64,000 nucleotides of DNA from Anseranas semipalmata (lineage: Eukaryota; Chordata; Aves; Anseriformes; Anseranatidae). The stretch covers positions 1,418,121 to 1,482,120 of the forward strand of contig VXAA01001244.1 of the NCBI GenBank assembly GCA_013399115.1, read 5' to 3'. Numbering within the stretch: position 1 is the first letter of the stretch; each line of letters begins with the position of its first letter. Shown here piece by piece: positions 1-10,174 of the stretch. The notes beneath the pieces were generated by a model that was not told where the DNA came from, searched no databases, and saw only the letters and a program-made list of their open reading frames with translations. Position numbers and translations under genes: made by a program.

Positions 1-626
1 AGCTTTGCTGAAGGGAGAAGTACATTGGCCCACTGCATGCAGTAATGATATGGTACAAGAAGGAACAAGAGGTTATAAAAGAGCAGTCTCCTTGAGCTCT
101 GATTTTAGACTGCGGGAGTAGAATCAGAACCTCCAATTAAAACAGGAACAGGGGACTTCTTTAAAGCTCCATGCAAGTAGCACATTCTGTATTGCACTCT
201 CATATTCGTTAAGCACAATGAGCAATTACAGATTAAAAGCTGCTGGTGTCTCACTTCAACCAGGCAAATGCTTTCAGTGGAGAAGAAGGAATGAATTTTT
301 ATAATGAGGGGTTTTCAGGCTGCAAGTTTAAATGGAAAGAGGAAACTCTTTTCCTTGTCTACAATAACTGGCACATTTGCTGGACCCCTGCAAAGCCTAT
401 ACACTTACAATATATCACATCTCCTAAAGCAACTGTGTCAATGGCAGCTATTTTGCACAGTTCTAATTTCTGTGAATCAGATGACAACTGTGGGCAGTAC
501 CATGAATACCTTGATCTGCGAAATAATAAAGCTCTTTGTCACTGGTGAAATTAATTTGACTCCTGCTGTTGCTGTGTTTCCCCCCCCCCCCTTCTCTTTA
601 CAGGGTAAGGCATATTCTGCCTCCAG
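1..626. other. Left edge, no supported gene
   Basis: No gene can be supported here. An open plus-strand frame covers roughly 246-548 but lacks convincing splice borders and resembles no family. A run of 11 C at 581-591 followed by ttctctttacag makes a textbook acceptor tract just before the proposed exon at 627. Confidence 0.5.
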
Positions 627-707
627 TCAGATTTCGCACTGTACTTGTCTCTGCATGGTTTAAGCAATTTAGACTTGGATGTGGTGACTTGGTATGAAGA
701 CGCGCAG
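627..707 (+). CDS. Probable upstream exon of the unrecognised plus-strand gene
   Basis: An open segment of 27 codons, phase 0/0, between acceptor ttctgcctccag and donor CAG followed by gtagga. It encodes SDFALYLSLHGLSNLDLDVV then TWYEDAQ. A second, stronger-looking acceptor (11 C then ttctctttacag, ending at 603) lies 23 nt upstream. Using it would bring TAA at 606-608 into this frame, so the inner AG is preferred. The helical pattern with a Trp after an LDLDVV stretch faintly recalls an RGS-type helix (F..FL......L.FW), but this is only an impression. Exons may be missing between here and 2723. Confidence 0.35.
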
Positions 708-2722
708 GTAGGACCCACCTCCTGCCTGGAACATATCCGAAAAACAACATTGGCTCAGGGAATATCAGAAAGATCTGGGAAGGAATAGTAAATAAGTACT
801 TTTTATTTATTTATTTATGCTAAATTGGACCAGGAAAGACTTTTAGAGTGAAATTTGGTGCCAGGAAGCTTTGTTAATGCTATGTAAATTTTTCTCAGGT
901 ACTACTAGCAAGGCCACATTGTGCTTATGTATTAAGGTTCCATTATGTATGCAACAATGCAAGTCATCAGGGCTGCATCAGAGATGACTCACAGTTCTAT
1001 TACTTTGTGAGCACGGTGACATCTCTACATGCAAATTGTTGCCATCAGCCTCATATCTGAATTTACATGTGGCTCATATGGAGCTATGGACATGGACACT
1101 GATCTGTGGTATGTTGTGTGGGTGTAGCTGAAATGGTCATTCACATTGAGAGTTTTGGTATCTCCCTGAGAATCATTTTACTCTCAAATCAAAAATGTCA
1201 GAGCCAGAGCTGGTAAAAAGCAGTGTTGCATGTTTGCATTTGGATATTGGAGGTCTGGATGTTTACGTGAGTTCTTTACTTATGCCTGACCTGCTTTTGT
1301 CCAGCAGTGGGGTGGGCGTTGCTGCTGAGGGCTCTGCCCTGAGCCTGCCAAGCTGCCATCTGCCAGAAAGCCTGAAGCAGTAACCCAAATCCAGCTGATG
1401 GTCTCATGGATAAGATCCAAAGCTCTTTACAGCTCATGGTCAGTGCTCTGAATACATGTATGCAAATATTTATGGATACCCTGGATGGATATGGATTTGT
1501 AGCTCATCCAGGATATATTTGCATGCACATATTCAGAGCATGTAAATCCCCTCTGTCTACTTTCCACAAGCATCGGTGAGCACAGTGATTACTCCATGGC
1601 ACGTGATGCAGAAGAGGCAGTTCCTCTCTCCCTACCAACGCTCTGCATGCGGGCTGGCTGCAGCGGGGCAGTGGAGGAAGGTGCTACCCTCCAAGTGGCA
1701 GGAGACATCCACTGGTGCTGTGGCCTGTAAGCAGCCCAGTGCTGCCGGAGTTAATGACGTATCGTTTATTGCAACTACACACATTTATCTGTTTCTAGCA
1801 GATGATACCACTCAAGTATCTGTAAATCAAAACTATGGAGCTGTTTCCCTGCTTGCCTTTCCTCTATGTTATTTAGGTTGTGAGCTGTTCAGGGCAGCTA
1901 TTGTTTCTTACTGTGGATATTTCCAGCTTTGGCTGAAAGGAGTCTTGCTCTTACCATGGTCTCTTGCCAAGATGCTGCAGCCAGGCTGTTTGAAGGCCAT
2001 GCGTCCCTCTCTAGTTATACAAGATACGGCTACACAAACAGCAAGCAAGTTTGGATCATCTCAGATCTCCAGGGCTGCAACCCATCTCCAACCACACTGA
2101 GGAAGCCTAGTGGCACGGGATTTCTTGGAAGGATTTTTTTTCAATTACAATTGTCTGCACTCTCTTTCTTGACCTGTTGCTGCATTGACTTACTCACCTT
2201 TTGCCTCTCTGAGCAAAAGCCCATAATGTTTTGTTATCAGGGAGCCCCTAGTCATAAGGGCAGTGATCTGCCTGCTCCAGCATAAGCCAAGTGACGACTC
2301 TTGCATGCGGGCTGTTGATCTTCTTTAATTGCCGCTGCGTCAGCAGTCACATTAGGCTGTCCGAGATGACAGTATGAGACTTTACTGACAGAAGGTGCAG
2401 CTTTGTAATCCGTGCAAATCCCCCCTCACCTGAGCCCTTTGCGTTTGTGGTCTGAATTTACCAACCTTCTGTGAAGAGCTTTCAGAGGATAAAAGCAGCA
2501 TTAATGGTTTGAGGGTTTCAGACCTCAGTGAAGGCATCACTTACTGCGATCTCTAAGAACCCCGTTTCGCAAGAGCTGTACTGCTCAGAGCTTAGACTGT
2601 CTGCTGTGTCTGCCGGTACTCGACCTTACAGGGGACTCGCTGGTATGAGATTATGCATTAGAGGAAAATTAGAGAGAGAATTGTTCTGGAATACAGATTG
2701 CTTCTAAACGTTCCCGAATCAG
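708..2722. other. Probable intron of the plus-strand gene, or intergenic
   Basis: No coding segment is supported. The notable content is the long inverted repeat at 1445-1539. A short TTTA run lies near 807-819. Open frames around 1576-2100 and 1929-2285 have no splice support and ordinary composition. Confidence 0.5.
1445..1539. repeat. Long imperfect inverted repeat (hairpin)
   Basis: The left arm at 1445-1487 (GCTCTGAATA ... TGCAAATAT ... CCTGGATG) pairs with the right arm at 1505-1539 (CATCCAGG ... ATATTTGCA ... TATTCAGAGC). The two outer blocks match perfectly for 10 and 9 nt. A third block of about 8 nt adjoins the loop, and the left arm carries a bulge of roughly 8 nt. The loop is 17 nt. 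It could be a hairpin RNA precursor, a small inverted-repeat transposon, or an old inverted duplication. Confidence 0.7.
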
Positions 2723-2920
2723 GTTCATGTGCCTGAGGACTGCTATATAAAAGACTGTAAACCATTCCATTTCACTGAAAATCCAGCTGACCTGGGACAA
2801 TCCCATCTCTCCAGGAACTGTACTGGCTCTCGTGAGACGATGAAGCAAAAGCGGTCGAACAGCATTAGCATGTGTACCTTGCCCATCATCCCAGAATATC
2901 CAGGCTTCCAAGACATTAAG
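2723..2920 (+). CDS. Probable internal exon of the same unrecognised plus-strand gene
   Basis: An open segment of 66 codons, phase 0/0. The acceptor is cgttcccgaatcag and the donor is AAG followed by gtttgt. It includes NCTGSRETMKQKRSNSISMC and ends PIIPEYPGFQDIK. An in-frame TAA at 2705-2707 lies just upstream, so the exon must begin after it, and the acceptor at 2721-2722 is the best fit. An alternative is a first coding exon starting at the ATG of MKQKRSNS (2840). KQKRSNSIS is again a basic Ser motif like those of the terminal exon, which supports one protein. Family unknown. Confidence 0.45.
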
Positions 2921-4449
2921 GTTTGTATGCAAAAACTCTCTGAAATGTATGGCAACTACTACATATTCTTCTCTTAGGGTTATTTCCCTGCTTCCTGGTA
3001 AGTTGATCTTTGATATGATAATAAGTTTTGGGCTATGTTTTGGTACAGAAAAGCATAAGTTATCAAGTTGAGATTTTTTTAAATATTTTTTTAAGGTTTG
3101 AGGTAGGAAGGAGAGACTACTTTTTAGGCAAGTTTTAGTGTTCTTCAGTTACCTAACTTACTCCAAAAGTGCAGTCACTCTAGGCAGGATCATTAGTTTT
3201 GCTGAGTCCCTTCCAGAATGTGATGGAATAGTGAGAGATCAAAAACTTGATTACTTTTCAGTTTACATGTCATGTCCAACCCACTGTTCCTGGTTTGTAC
3301 TCAATGTTTTTCATTCATCACTAGTAGGCAGCTTGCCAAATGCTGATGATGGAGTGCCCTGCTGAGACATTGCTGGGCTCTGAAACCAGATTTGTGGCTG
3401 AACCATTAGCAAGTATCTAGACTTAATGAGCAATTGTGAAAAACTGCATGAATGATCATTTTTTGATACCAAAGGCATTGTCAGGCATAATAAATGAGTG
3501 CAAAATGTTCCATGATCCTGCTGTGAAAGGTTATTGTCTTCATACAGTAAAGTTTTTCTTTTTATTGATTTGAAACAGTAATATAATACAAAGCAGTTCT
3601 TCCTTCATGCTGAACAGCTAAGATTTTTCAAAGAAAAAGTCACGGTCCCGTCTAACTTGGTGAACAGAAACCAGCTGTTGTTCCTGGTAGCTTGAGACAG
3701 GCTGGGATGTCTTGGAGTAGGTATGAGGAAGATGGAAATGGCAGAGCAGTAACTTTGAGAAGCCAGGGGACGTTTAACTGTGGACATGGGAAGGTAATCT
3801 TTTACATGGTGAATTTCTAGCAAATTTTTTTTGGCACTCATTGATTTCCCTCACAGTCAATAAAAAGACTCCCAGCATGGGTGTTCCCCTGAAATCAACA
3901 TAAAGACACAGGGGCTGGATCAGGCCTTTGACTATTCAAGTAGCTGAAGTATTAAATGGGTTGGTTAGCAGGGAGAAAGGCATCCTCTGATAGGAAAGGA
4001 GAAGAAAACTTCATGCACATCTGTGATATGCTGCAGGGTAATAACAATAAACCTCATAATTTTAGGATGTAGAAGTACATTGTATGTGAAAATTGCAATC
4101 CTGGTAATAACACACTGCAATTCAGAGCAGATTTACCTGGGAGTAAGGAAAGGAAGGAAAAAAAAATTAAAAATTTCTTACAAGAGGAATATATTTTTAT
4201 CATGGGAAACAGCAGCTACAGGCTAATGAGATTTCAAAAGGATAAACTTGAACTTCTCTTAATATAAGCAGGTGAGAGATTTTAAATTCAGGGAATTTAG
4301 GTTAAGAACCTAAAACTTTCCCAACAGCTCTTTACTGCGTGGAACCATAAACTTAAGGTCTTCCGCTACTTAAACCAGCACAATTTAATTCAGATTCCCT
4401 TCTCCCTTCTGCCTCAACCCTGCCTCTCCCCTCCCCCTATTTTAAACAG
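2921..4449. other. Probable intron between plus-strand segments
   Basis: Begins gtttgt and ends ttttaaacag behind a C/T-rich tract (4398-4440). No other coding segment or recognised repeat is visible inside. Confidence 0.4.
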
Positions 4450-4968
4450 TTATCAAGAAATTATCCAGAAACTCCAGCCTTCAACCAACTTTTCCAGGAT
4501 TTGGAAAGAAGAAAGAGCTCTTCATCACAGTTGAACAGTTTTCCAAACAAAGCTTCATTAGTCCATTGCTTGGGCGACTCTTCAAGAGGCTACTTGAAAG
4601 GCCACCCAGCAACCAGCAGTGGCTTCCGTGACAAACCATTGCAAGAGTATTTCAACGAGAGGCTAATGGAGCTCAGGAATTATGAAAGTAAGAGGTCCAA
4701 CAGGAAGACAAAGGGATTTGCTGACAAGAACCAGAACCCCTTCCTCACCCGCAGAGGATCTCGGCGCAGGAGTAGTTGCAGTGCTGTGGTAGCGATTGGG
4801 CGTAGCAAGGAGACAGAAGAATCCTGCAACTCAGCAAATCAAGACAACAAAAAAGTGATGGATCAAAAGGAAACCCAGAATGTCCTGGACCTCTACAGGG
4901 GTGACTTCTTGGACATTTTAACAATGCATATCGCTGCTCCCCTAGAAGCATTAGTGCAAAAAAAATAG
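4450..4968 (+). CDS. Terminal exon of an unrecognised protein gene (172 codons and stop)
   Basis: This open segment starts after a very strong acceptor: a 45-nt pyrimidine-rich stretch ending ttttaaacag. It runs 172 codons to TAG. It begins LSRNYPETPAFNQLFQDLER and ends DILTMHIAAPLEALVQKK. The product is hydrophilic and rich in Ser, Arg, Lys and Asn. Basophilic-kinase-type motifs include ERRKSSSS and TRRGSRRRSSCS (about codons 100-110). No membrane segment or catalytic motif is visible. I do not recognise the family. Reading phase 0 at its start matches the phase 0 donor of the upstream segment 2723-2920. No AATAAA is seen in the following 1.4 kb, and the nearest ATTAAA is at 6456-6461. It lies convergent with GRK5. 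A chance open frame of this length with this acceptor is unlikely, but transcription is unproven. Confidence 0.6.
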   Translation, partial: LSRNYPETPAFNQLFQDLERRKSSSSQLNSFPNKASLVHCLGDSSRGYLKGHPATSSGFRDKPLQEYFNERLMELRNYESKRSNRKTKGFADKNQNPFLTRRGSRRRSSCSAVVAIGRSKETEESCNSANQDNKKVMDQKETQNVLDLYRGDFLDILTMHIAAPLEALVQKK

Positions 4969-5390
4969 TACTGGAGCTGTTTACAGCTACTCCTGCAGTC
5001 CTCAGAAAGAATTGTTCCCGTTCGGTACTGTTCTGACTTAAGTAGTTCATGTGTGTTAGTTCATTCTGACACAGAAATATGTTTCTTTGTGGGACAAAAT
5101 GTTCTCTCATATTGTGTTCCTGATTGACATTGCATATCTTTGTTTTCAATTATTTTCCTCAAAGAATCAGTAAAATTGTGAAATAGTCTTGAATTACTAT
5201 ACACAGAGAACAGTGTTCAAAATGCACACACATATTATTGAATCTTAAGTTGCCTTAAAAAAAATTTGATTAGTATCAGCGGAGCAGCTTGGTTTCTTAC
5301 TGGTAATGTGCAGTTTCTGTTAGCTAATCCGAAGAAACTGTTGTGCTCTGCCACTGTTACTTTACTTGTTTTAAGTCTTGTTGTCTTGGT

Positions 5391-5443
5391 TTTTTTGTTT
5401 GTTTGTTTGTTTGTTTTGTTTTTTGTTTTTTGTTTTTGTTTTT
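5391..5443 (+). repeat. (GTTT)n simple repeat
   Basis: An uninterrupted GTTT run of about 22 nt widens into TTTTG/TTTTTG units. Simple low-complexity DNA, variable in length by nature. Confidence 0.9.
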
Positions 5444-7287
5444 TATGATATCACTTTGACCCATTTCATTTATGGTGATGTTCTGAAAAGATGCAAATAC
5501 TTGATGAGAAATGACTGATTTTCTCCTGTGGCCACATGTTGTAATCACCAGGTGGACCATTGTAGCAGTGTCAGATGCATGTAGAAGCAAACACAGATGT
5601 AAGTTTTATTCTTAAATCTGATCAGCCATTATGGTTTCATGTGCAGATTCACAAACCTTTGACTTAAAAAGCACTACAAGGGCAAGGAGGGAGGAATGTT
5701 ACATTTAAGTGAGAATTATGGCAGTAACTATGAAGGTATGATCCTTCCCACTTTCCTACTGTAAACATGAGGACAACATAGCAAATTCTCAATGTAATCT
5801 GAGCTTCAAATTGTTTATTGTACTTTAGTGCTTATAGCGGTCATTTAAGTATACAATGTCAGCTGCAGCTGGATTTTTCTGTTACGCAAAATGTCAATGT
5901 TTAATTCTGCAGAGCACCAACCAAGTATCAGGCCCAAAGCAGGGTAACAATTTCAAGCTTCTAAAAAGCACTACTGCCTGTAGTGTCATTAGCAAGAAGT
6001 TTATCATTACAGCGTTAGTTTAAGCTGATGTTTCTCTCTTTGCTTTCAGACTTTTTTCAATGTGAGTTAACAAGTAAATGGAGCTGGAGGAATTAGACCA
6101 TGAATGTATCAATTTGCAAATTCCTACTAGCAGAATAGAGCAACAGCAGGGCAGGCAACAGCAGCTTTGTGTCAAAACCCAAGCACAAAACCCTGTCTGC
6201 AGAAGTATACATTGATACCAGTAGTTTTGGATGGTGGGGACACATCAGGCTTCTCTTTCTCTTGGTGGGAGCAAAGTGAGAGTGAGAGCCTCAGCACTGT
6301 GTGCACTTGCTGTTACTATGCTTGAGATACCCACGGTACATGCAAGGAACTGGAATTTCCCTTCTCCCCATAAATATGCCCCCCTTCCCTTTTGAAAGGT
6401 ACCTACTTTCTAATCCATTTCAAAGGCCAATTGATGGTGCAGGGCACCCACGCCCATTAAATGGGGGAACCAAATGCTTCAGGAGAATCAAGGAGCATTT
6501 TCCTCTCCGTTCTCCCATGTCCTTCTACCTGCCTTCCAGATGTCACCAGCTCTGTCCTGAGCAGCAACACTTCGCTTGACTGCGGCAGCCACATCCCTGG
6601 GCAGATCTCATCCCTGGCTTCTCTCCACCATGCTTACCTCCCCGTCCTTCCCATTTCTTCAGCCCCAGTGAAACTTACCCTAAGGTGTCTCTTGTCCTGT
6701 CTGCAGTTCATACTTTCCCTGTTCCCAGTACTCACCCCCCTGTAGAAATATTTCTTCTACTGCACTGCCTCCTCAGCTCTTGGGCCTCATGTTTCTGTCT
6801 TTGCTTCCCTGTTCCCTCGCTTTTCTGGACAGATGAAGTCAGAGCGTATGAGTGAATATACAGGGAGAGGACACATCAAGGAATCTCTCCCATCCCTCCT
6901 GCCAGTCCCTTCAGGAAACAACTAAGAGCTTTCACCCCAGAAGGGAAAGGAAACAGATCAGATTCATTTCACATCCCTTTCCCAATCCTGGGATCAATAG
7001 CATCTAAGTCAACAGAGACGGGATACTGAAAGCTCTTAGACCTTTGTGTATGGGAGAAAGCAGTATATACTTAGCCGAAATGGTTTTTTCAGAATTCACT
7101 ATTTGCCTTACCACTGCAAATGGAGGGGAGCAGCCGATTAGGTGAGATTTTCCCTGAAGGAAAATATTTATTTTAGACTTAAATGAAAGTCTGACACACA
7201 TAATGTATTAGCAGATGCCATAGAGGGGATGCATCTGGTTTTCATTGTAAATCTGCCAGAGGTTGGTTTCTCTTCTGAGAGTGAATG

Positions 7288-7310
7288 CATAATAATAACA
7301 TATTATTATG
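7288..7310. repeat. Perfect 10-bp AT-rich palindrome
   Basis: CATAATAATA, loop ACA, TATTATTATG. The unit CATAATAATAAC recurs at about 7318-7329. Probably a simple-sequence by-product. Confidence 0.7.
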
Positions 7311-9977
7311 TGAGGGCATAATAATAACAGTGCATAAGGACAAGGGAACAACATTAATGGAACACAGGCAACCTTAATTCTTGCCTTTCTTAACTGTGTG
7401 GCTTTGCACCTTTGAATGTGTGCTTTTAAAATTTAGTTTTGTAAGTCATTTCCTACCTGCAAGCTTTTTTAAAAAAGCAACCTACCTTCCTCCTTGCTCC
7501 TGATATTTTCATCTTCTCTACACTGAATGACCCCAGATTAGCAGGTCTGGAGCATCCTGAGCCCCTCTGCAGACCTCTGCCATATACGCTAACAGAGGTA
7601 CGTGGAGGCCTGCACTTTTAGGATGTTACTGAAGTTTGCTCACAGCAGAGGAACACACTTTAATTAAGAAAGAATTTAACAGTAATAAATGGTAACTAAA
7701 AAGAAAAATAGTGGAAATGAGGTAAAGTTTAACCAAGCATCTCTAAATGGGCTACTGAAGCTGCTCGGCATCTGTAGCAGAGTCACTGTTCTCCACTCAG
7801 GACGAGTCAGAGCACCAATTGTTAATAGGCCCTATTTTCATTTTATTTTTGACTTTTACTGTGTACCAAATATGAAATAGAATTACAAAACCCAACAATT
7901 TAGACTCTGACTTGGCAGAAAGTGTATTGTCTCCTCTCCCAGAAGCATCCCATAGATTTGAAATTGCAGAGTCAGGCCCATTTATGGTATTTTTCATCTG
8001 CAAAACCCCTTAAGGGATTCAAAAAGTTGACTTTTTTTTTTTTAATTGGATTTCCTTCAAAATAATGTAATGGCTTTCCTCTGAGAAGCTGCACATCTCA
8101 TGCCAGAGATAGTGGAAAAATCTAAGGAAGATTACATCTCTCAAGAGGGAACATATCTAGATGTTGCTGTACGGAAAGGACATCAAGATACAGAGAGAAC
8201 AAAAACACCAAGAACTGTTAGAGAAATAAAATTTCATCTCACATTCTCTCAGATTGTTAACATCTTGTGAAAAATGGCTTGGGTTTGTTTGGAAAGTGAT
8301 AATATGCATGACCTGAATTTATGTAGTCTATTACCTTAGGTTTGACTGAGTATAGTTGTTGGAAGTAGCTGCTGCTTTCATGCAGATAATCTGTTTTCAC
8401 AATGTTCTTTCATGAAACTTGATGCAAACACTGTTTGCCATTAGCAGGCTCATAAAAATATTCTTTATGCCTCTTTGAAAGATTTGTCTTTTTCCTCTTA
8501 AAGAAAAAGCAGTCCACCACTTTCCTTCCAGTGATTTTGCAGCTACTTTGTCTTTGTTTTAGATCCTCTATGTACAGAATACTGAAGAGCACATTTTGAT
8601 GTTTGTTGTTGTTTCCCTTCTCTAAACACTTTCTCTCTGCCTAATTGGAGCTTAGACAAAGTCCTTTGTAGGGCCTCATAAATCAGACAGTGCTCAACTT
8701 CAAAAAGCAGTTCATGTCTTCTGAAGCCCGTATCCCTGCTGGTGAGTTTGTCATCCTTTCCTTGAACCTCTTTCTAAGGTCATAAAGGGTTGTGTTGGCT
8801 GACAGCTCGTATTGCAGAGGAAGGCAGGGGATGTAAGGATGTAAGACAGAGGAAGGACATCTCAGGGAGAACACAGTCTTGCTTTCAGATGAGAATCTGG
8901 ACTTCCGCAAAGTAATATACAACCTCAGTTTGGTTTTTAGTTCCCTCAATCTCCACGAAGATGTGATGGGACAGAAAATAAAAAAGACAGTACTATTAAA
9001 ACATATAAAGCCACAAGGGCACCTAGCAAGATATGAGTTGCATCCAACTCTCACTGGAGTCGTCTTCAAGATCCTAAGGACTTAAAGAAGCTCTGTTTGA
9101 TTATATGCCTCATTAAAGCAAAACATATAGTTTTCAAGTATTTAAATTAAAGAATTTATTAAAAAGGCAAAAAAAAAAAACAATCAAAACAGTGGTTTGA
9201 TCTAGATACAGCAGCACTGTGACATTACTAGGATATTATGTACGAAGAATCCAAGCAGCCATAGAACACAGAAGCCTTTATCTTCAATAACAACCTCAAA
9301 TGAAACTAGCTTCATCAAACAATGTTAAAGATCTCCCTGGAAAGAGAAACAAAACCAAACAGACCCTCCCCACCCGTAACCCTTTGGATACTAGAATGAT
9401 TTTTTTGTACAATACCAACATCCACTAGTTCTTCTAGTTGAGAACACTTGCTTTAATTTATTACAAAGATGATCTGTTGACTCAGTTATGAAAGACAACT
9501 TTTAACATTGCTTTAGAAGTGTCTGCTCCTCTTATAGACTACAGTATTAGAAGTGCTTAAAAACATTTAATCCTGGATATGCTCTTGAAATTCAATCAGA
9601 AGGATATTCCGTGTATGTTTATATACCAAATATGATTTTTAATTTTTGAAGCAGGTGAAAAGTCTAACCCTAATATGAAACTGCAATTTTACAATTTAAT
9701 TATTAGTCAGATATGGGCAACCACATGATAGTTCATGAAATCTTTAGGTCTATCTACATTGCTTAGAAACACAAAATAAAGTTTTTACAACTTTCACCTT
9801 CATAAGGCTAAAACATTAAGTCTTTCAGAAGAGTGTCCAGTGTTTAAAAGAAATGCAATTAAGGGAGACCGCATTCAATACACATGAAATAACTCATTTG
9901 AGCTTGCTAATAAACATATTTAACAGCTGCGTGTGGGGTGATGAGAAAGGAAAACACATTTGTCATCCAGCCACTAC

Positions 9978-10174
9978 CTGAAATGTTTCTTCTCTGGGAG
10001 TGAATCTTCTCTACAGGACCACTGATTTTCCAGAAAACCTGGAGTTCCCCTTTGGAGTCCGTGGATCCCAGCAATGTGGTTACCTCTTTGTTTTCATAGG
10101 CGGCAGTGAACTGACCCGATGTTTGCCACGCATGCATCTTTGTGACTTCACACAGTACTTCACTTAATTGGTAC
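9978..10174 (-). CDS. Orphan exon-like open segment, unrecognised
   Basis: A 197-nt segment bounded by acceptor attcctag, with a T17 tract about 25 nt upstream, and donor CAG followed by gtagtg. It holds 65 complete codons with a leading and a trailing single base. It encodes YQLSEVLCEVTKMHAWQTSG, QFTAAYENKEVTTLLGSTDS and KGELQVFWKISGPVEKIHSQ. The frame stays open past the donor to TAG near 9907, so it could also be a terminal exon. The composition looks protein-like, but no family is recognised and no partner exon was found on the minus strand. It could be a lineage-specific gene, a decayed gene, or chance. Confidence 0.3.

Larger units (their letters stand above)
4969..9977. other. Intergenic, no supported gene
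   Basis: AT-rich intergenic sequence. It holds a (GTTT)n tract at 5391-5443, a perfect 10-bp AT-rich palindrome at 7288-7310, and poly-A at 9170-9180. Several open frames of 60-128 codons lack splice borders or family resemblance. The 3' UTR of the plus-strand gene, if real, would occupy the left part. Confidence 0.6.

Noticed and set aside
246..548. Open frame upstream of the first plus-strand segment
   Set aside because: An acceptor-like aaccag exists, but the sequence is unlike a known domain and no donor links it in phase to 627.
1576..2285. Open frames of 174 and 118 codons on the plus strand
   Set aside because: No acceptor or donor fits, and no resemblance to a family. They lie inside the probable intron between the first two plus-strand segments.
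4450..4968. Terminal exon of RGS10
   Set aside because: The encoded residues do not resemble the RGS10 C-terminus (no RGS helices and no acidic EEEEE tail).
8683..9069. 128-codon minus-strand open frame with a hydrophilic C-terminal half
   Set aside because: A C/T-rich stretch is present upstream but no AG sits at a sensible place, and no donor or partner exon was found.
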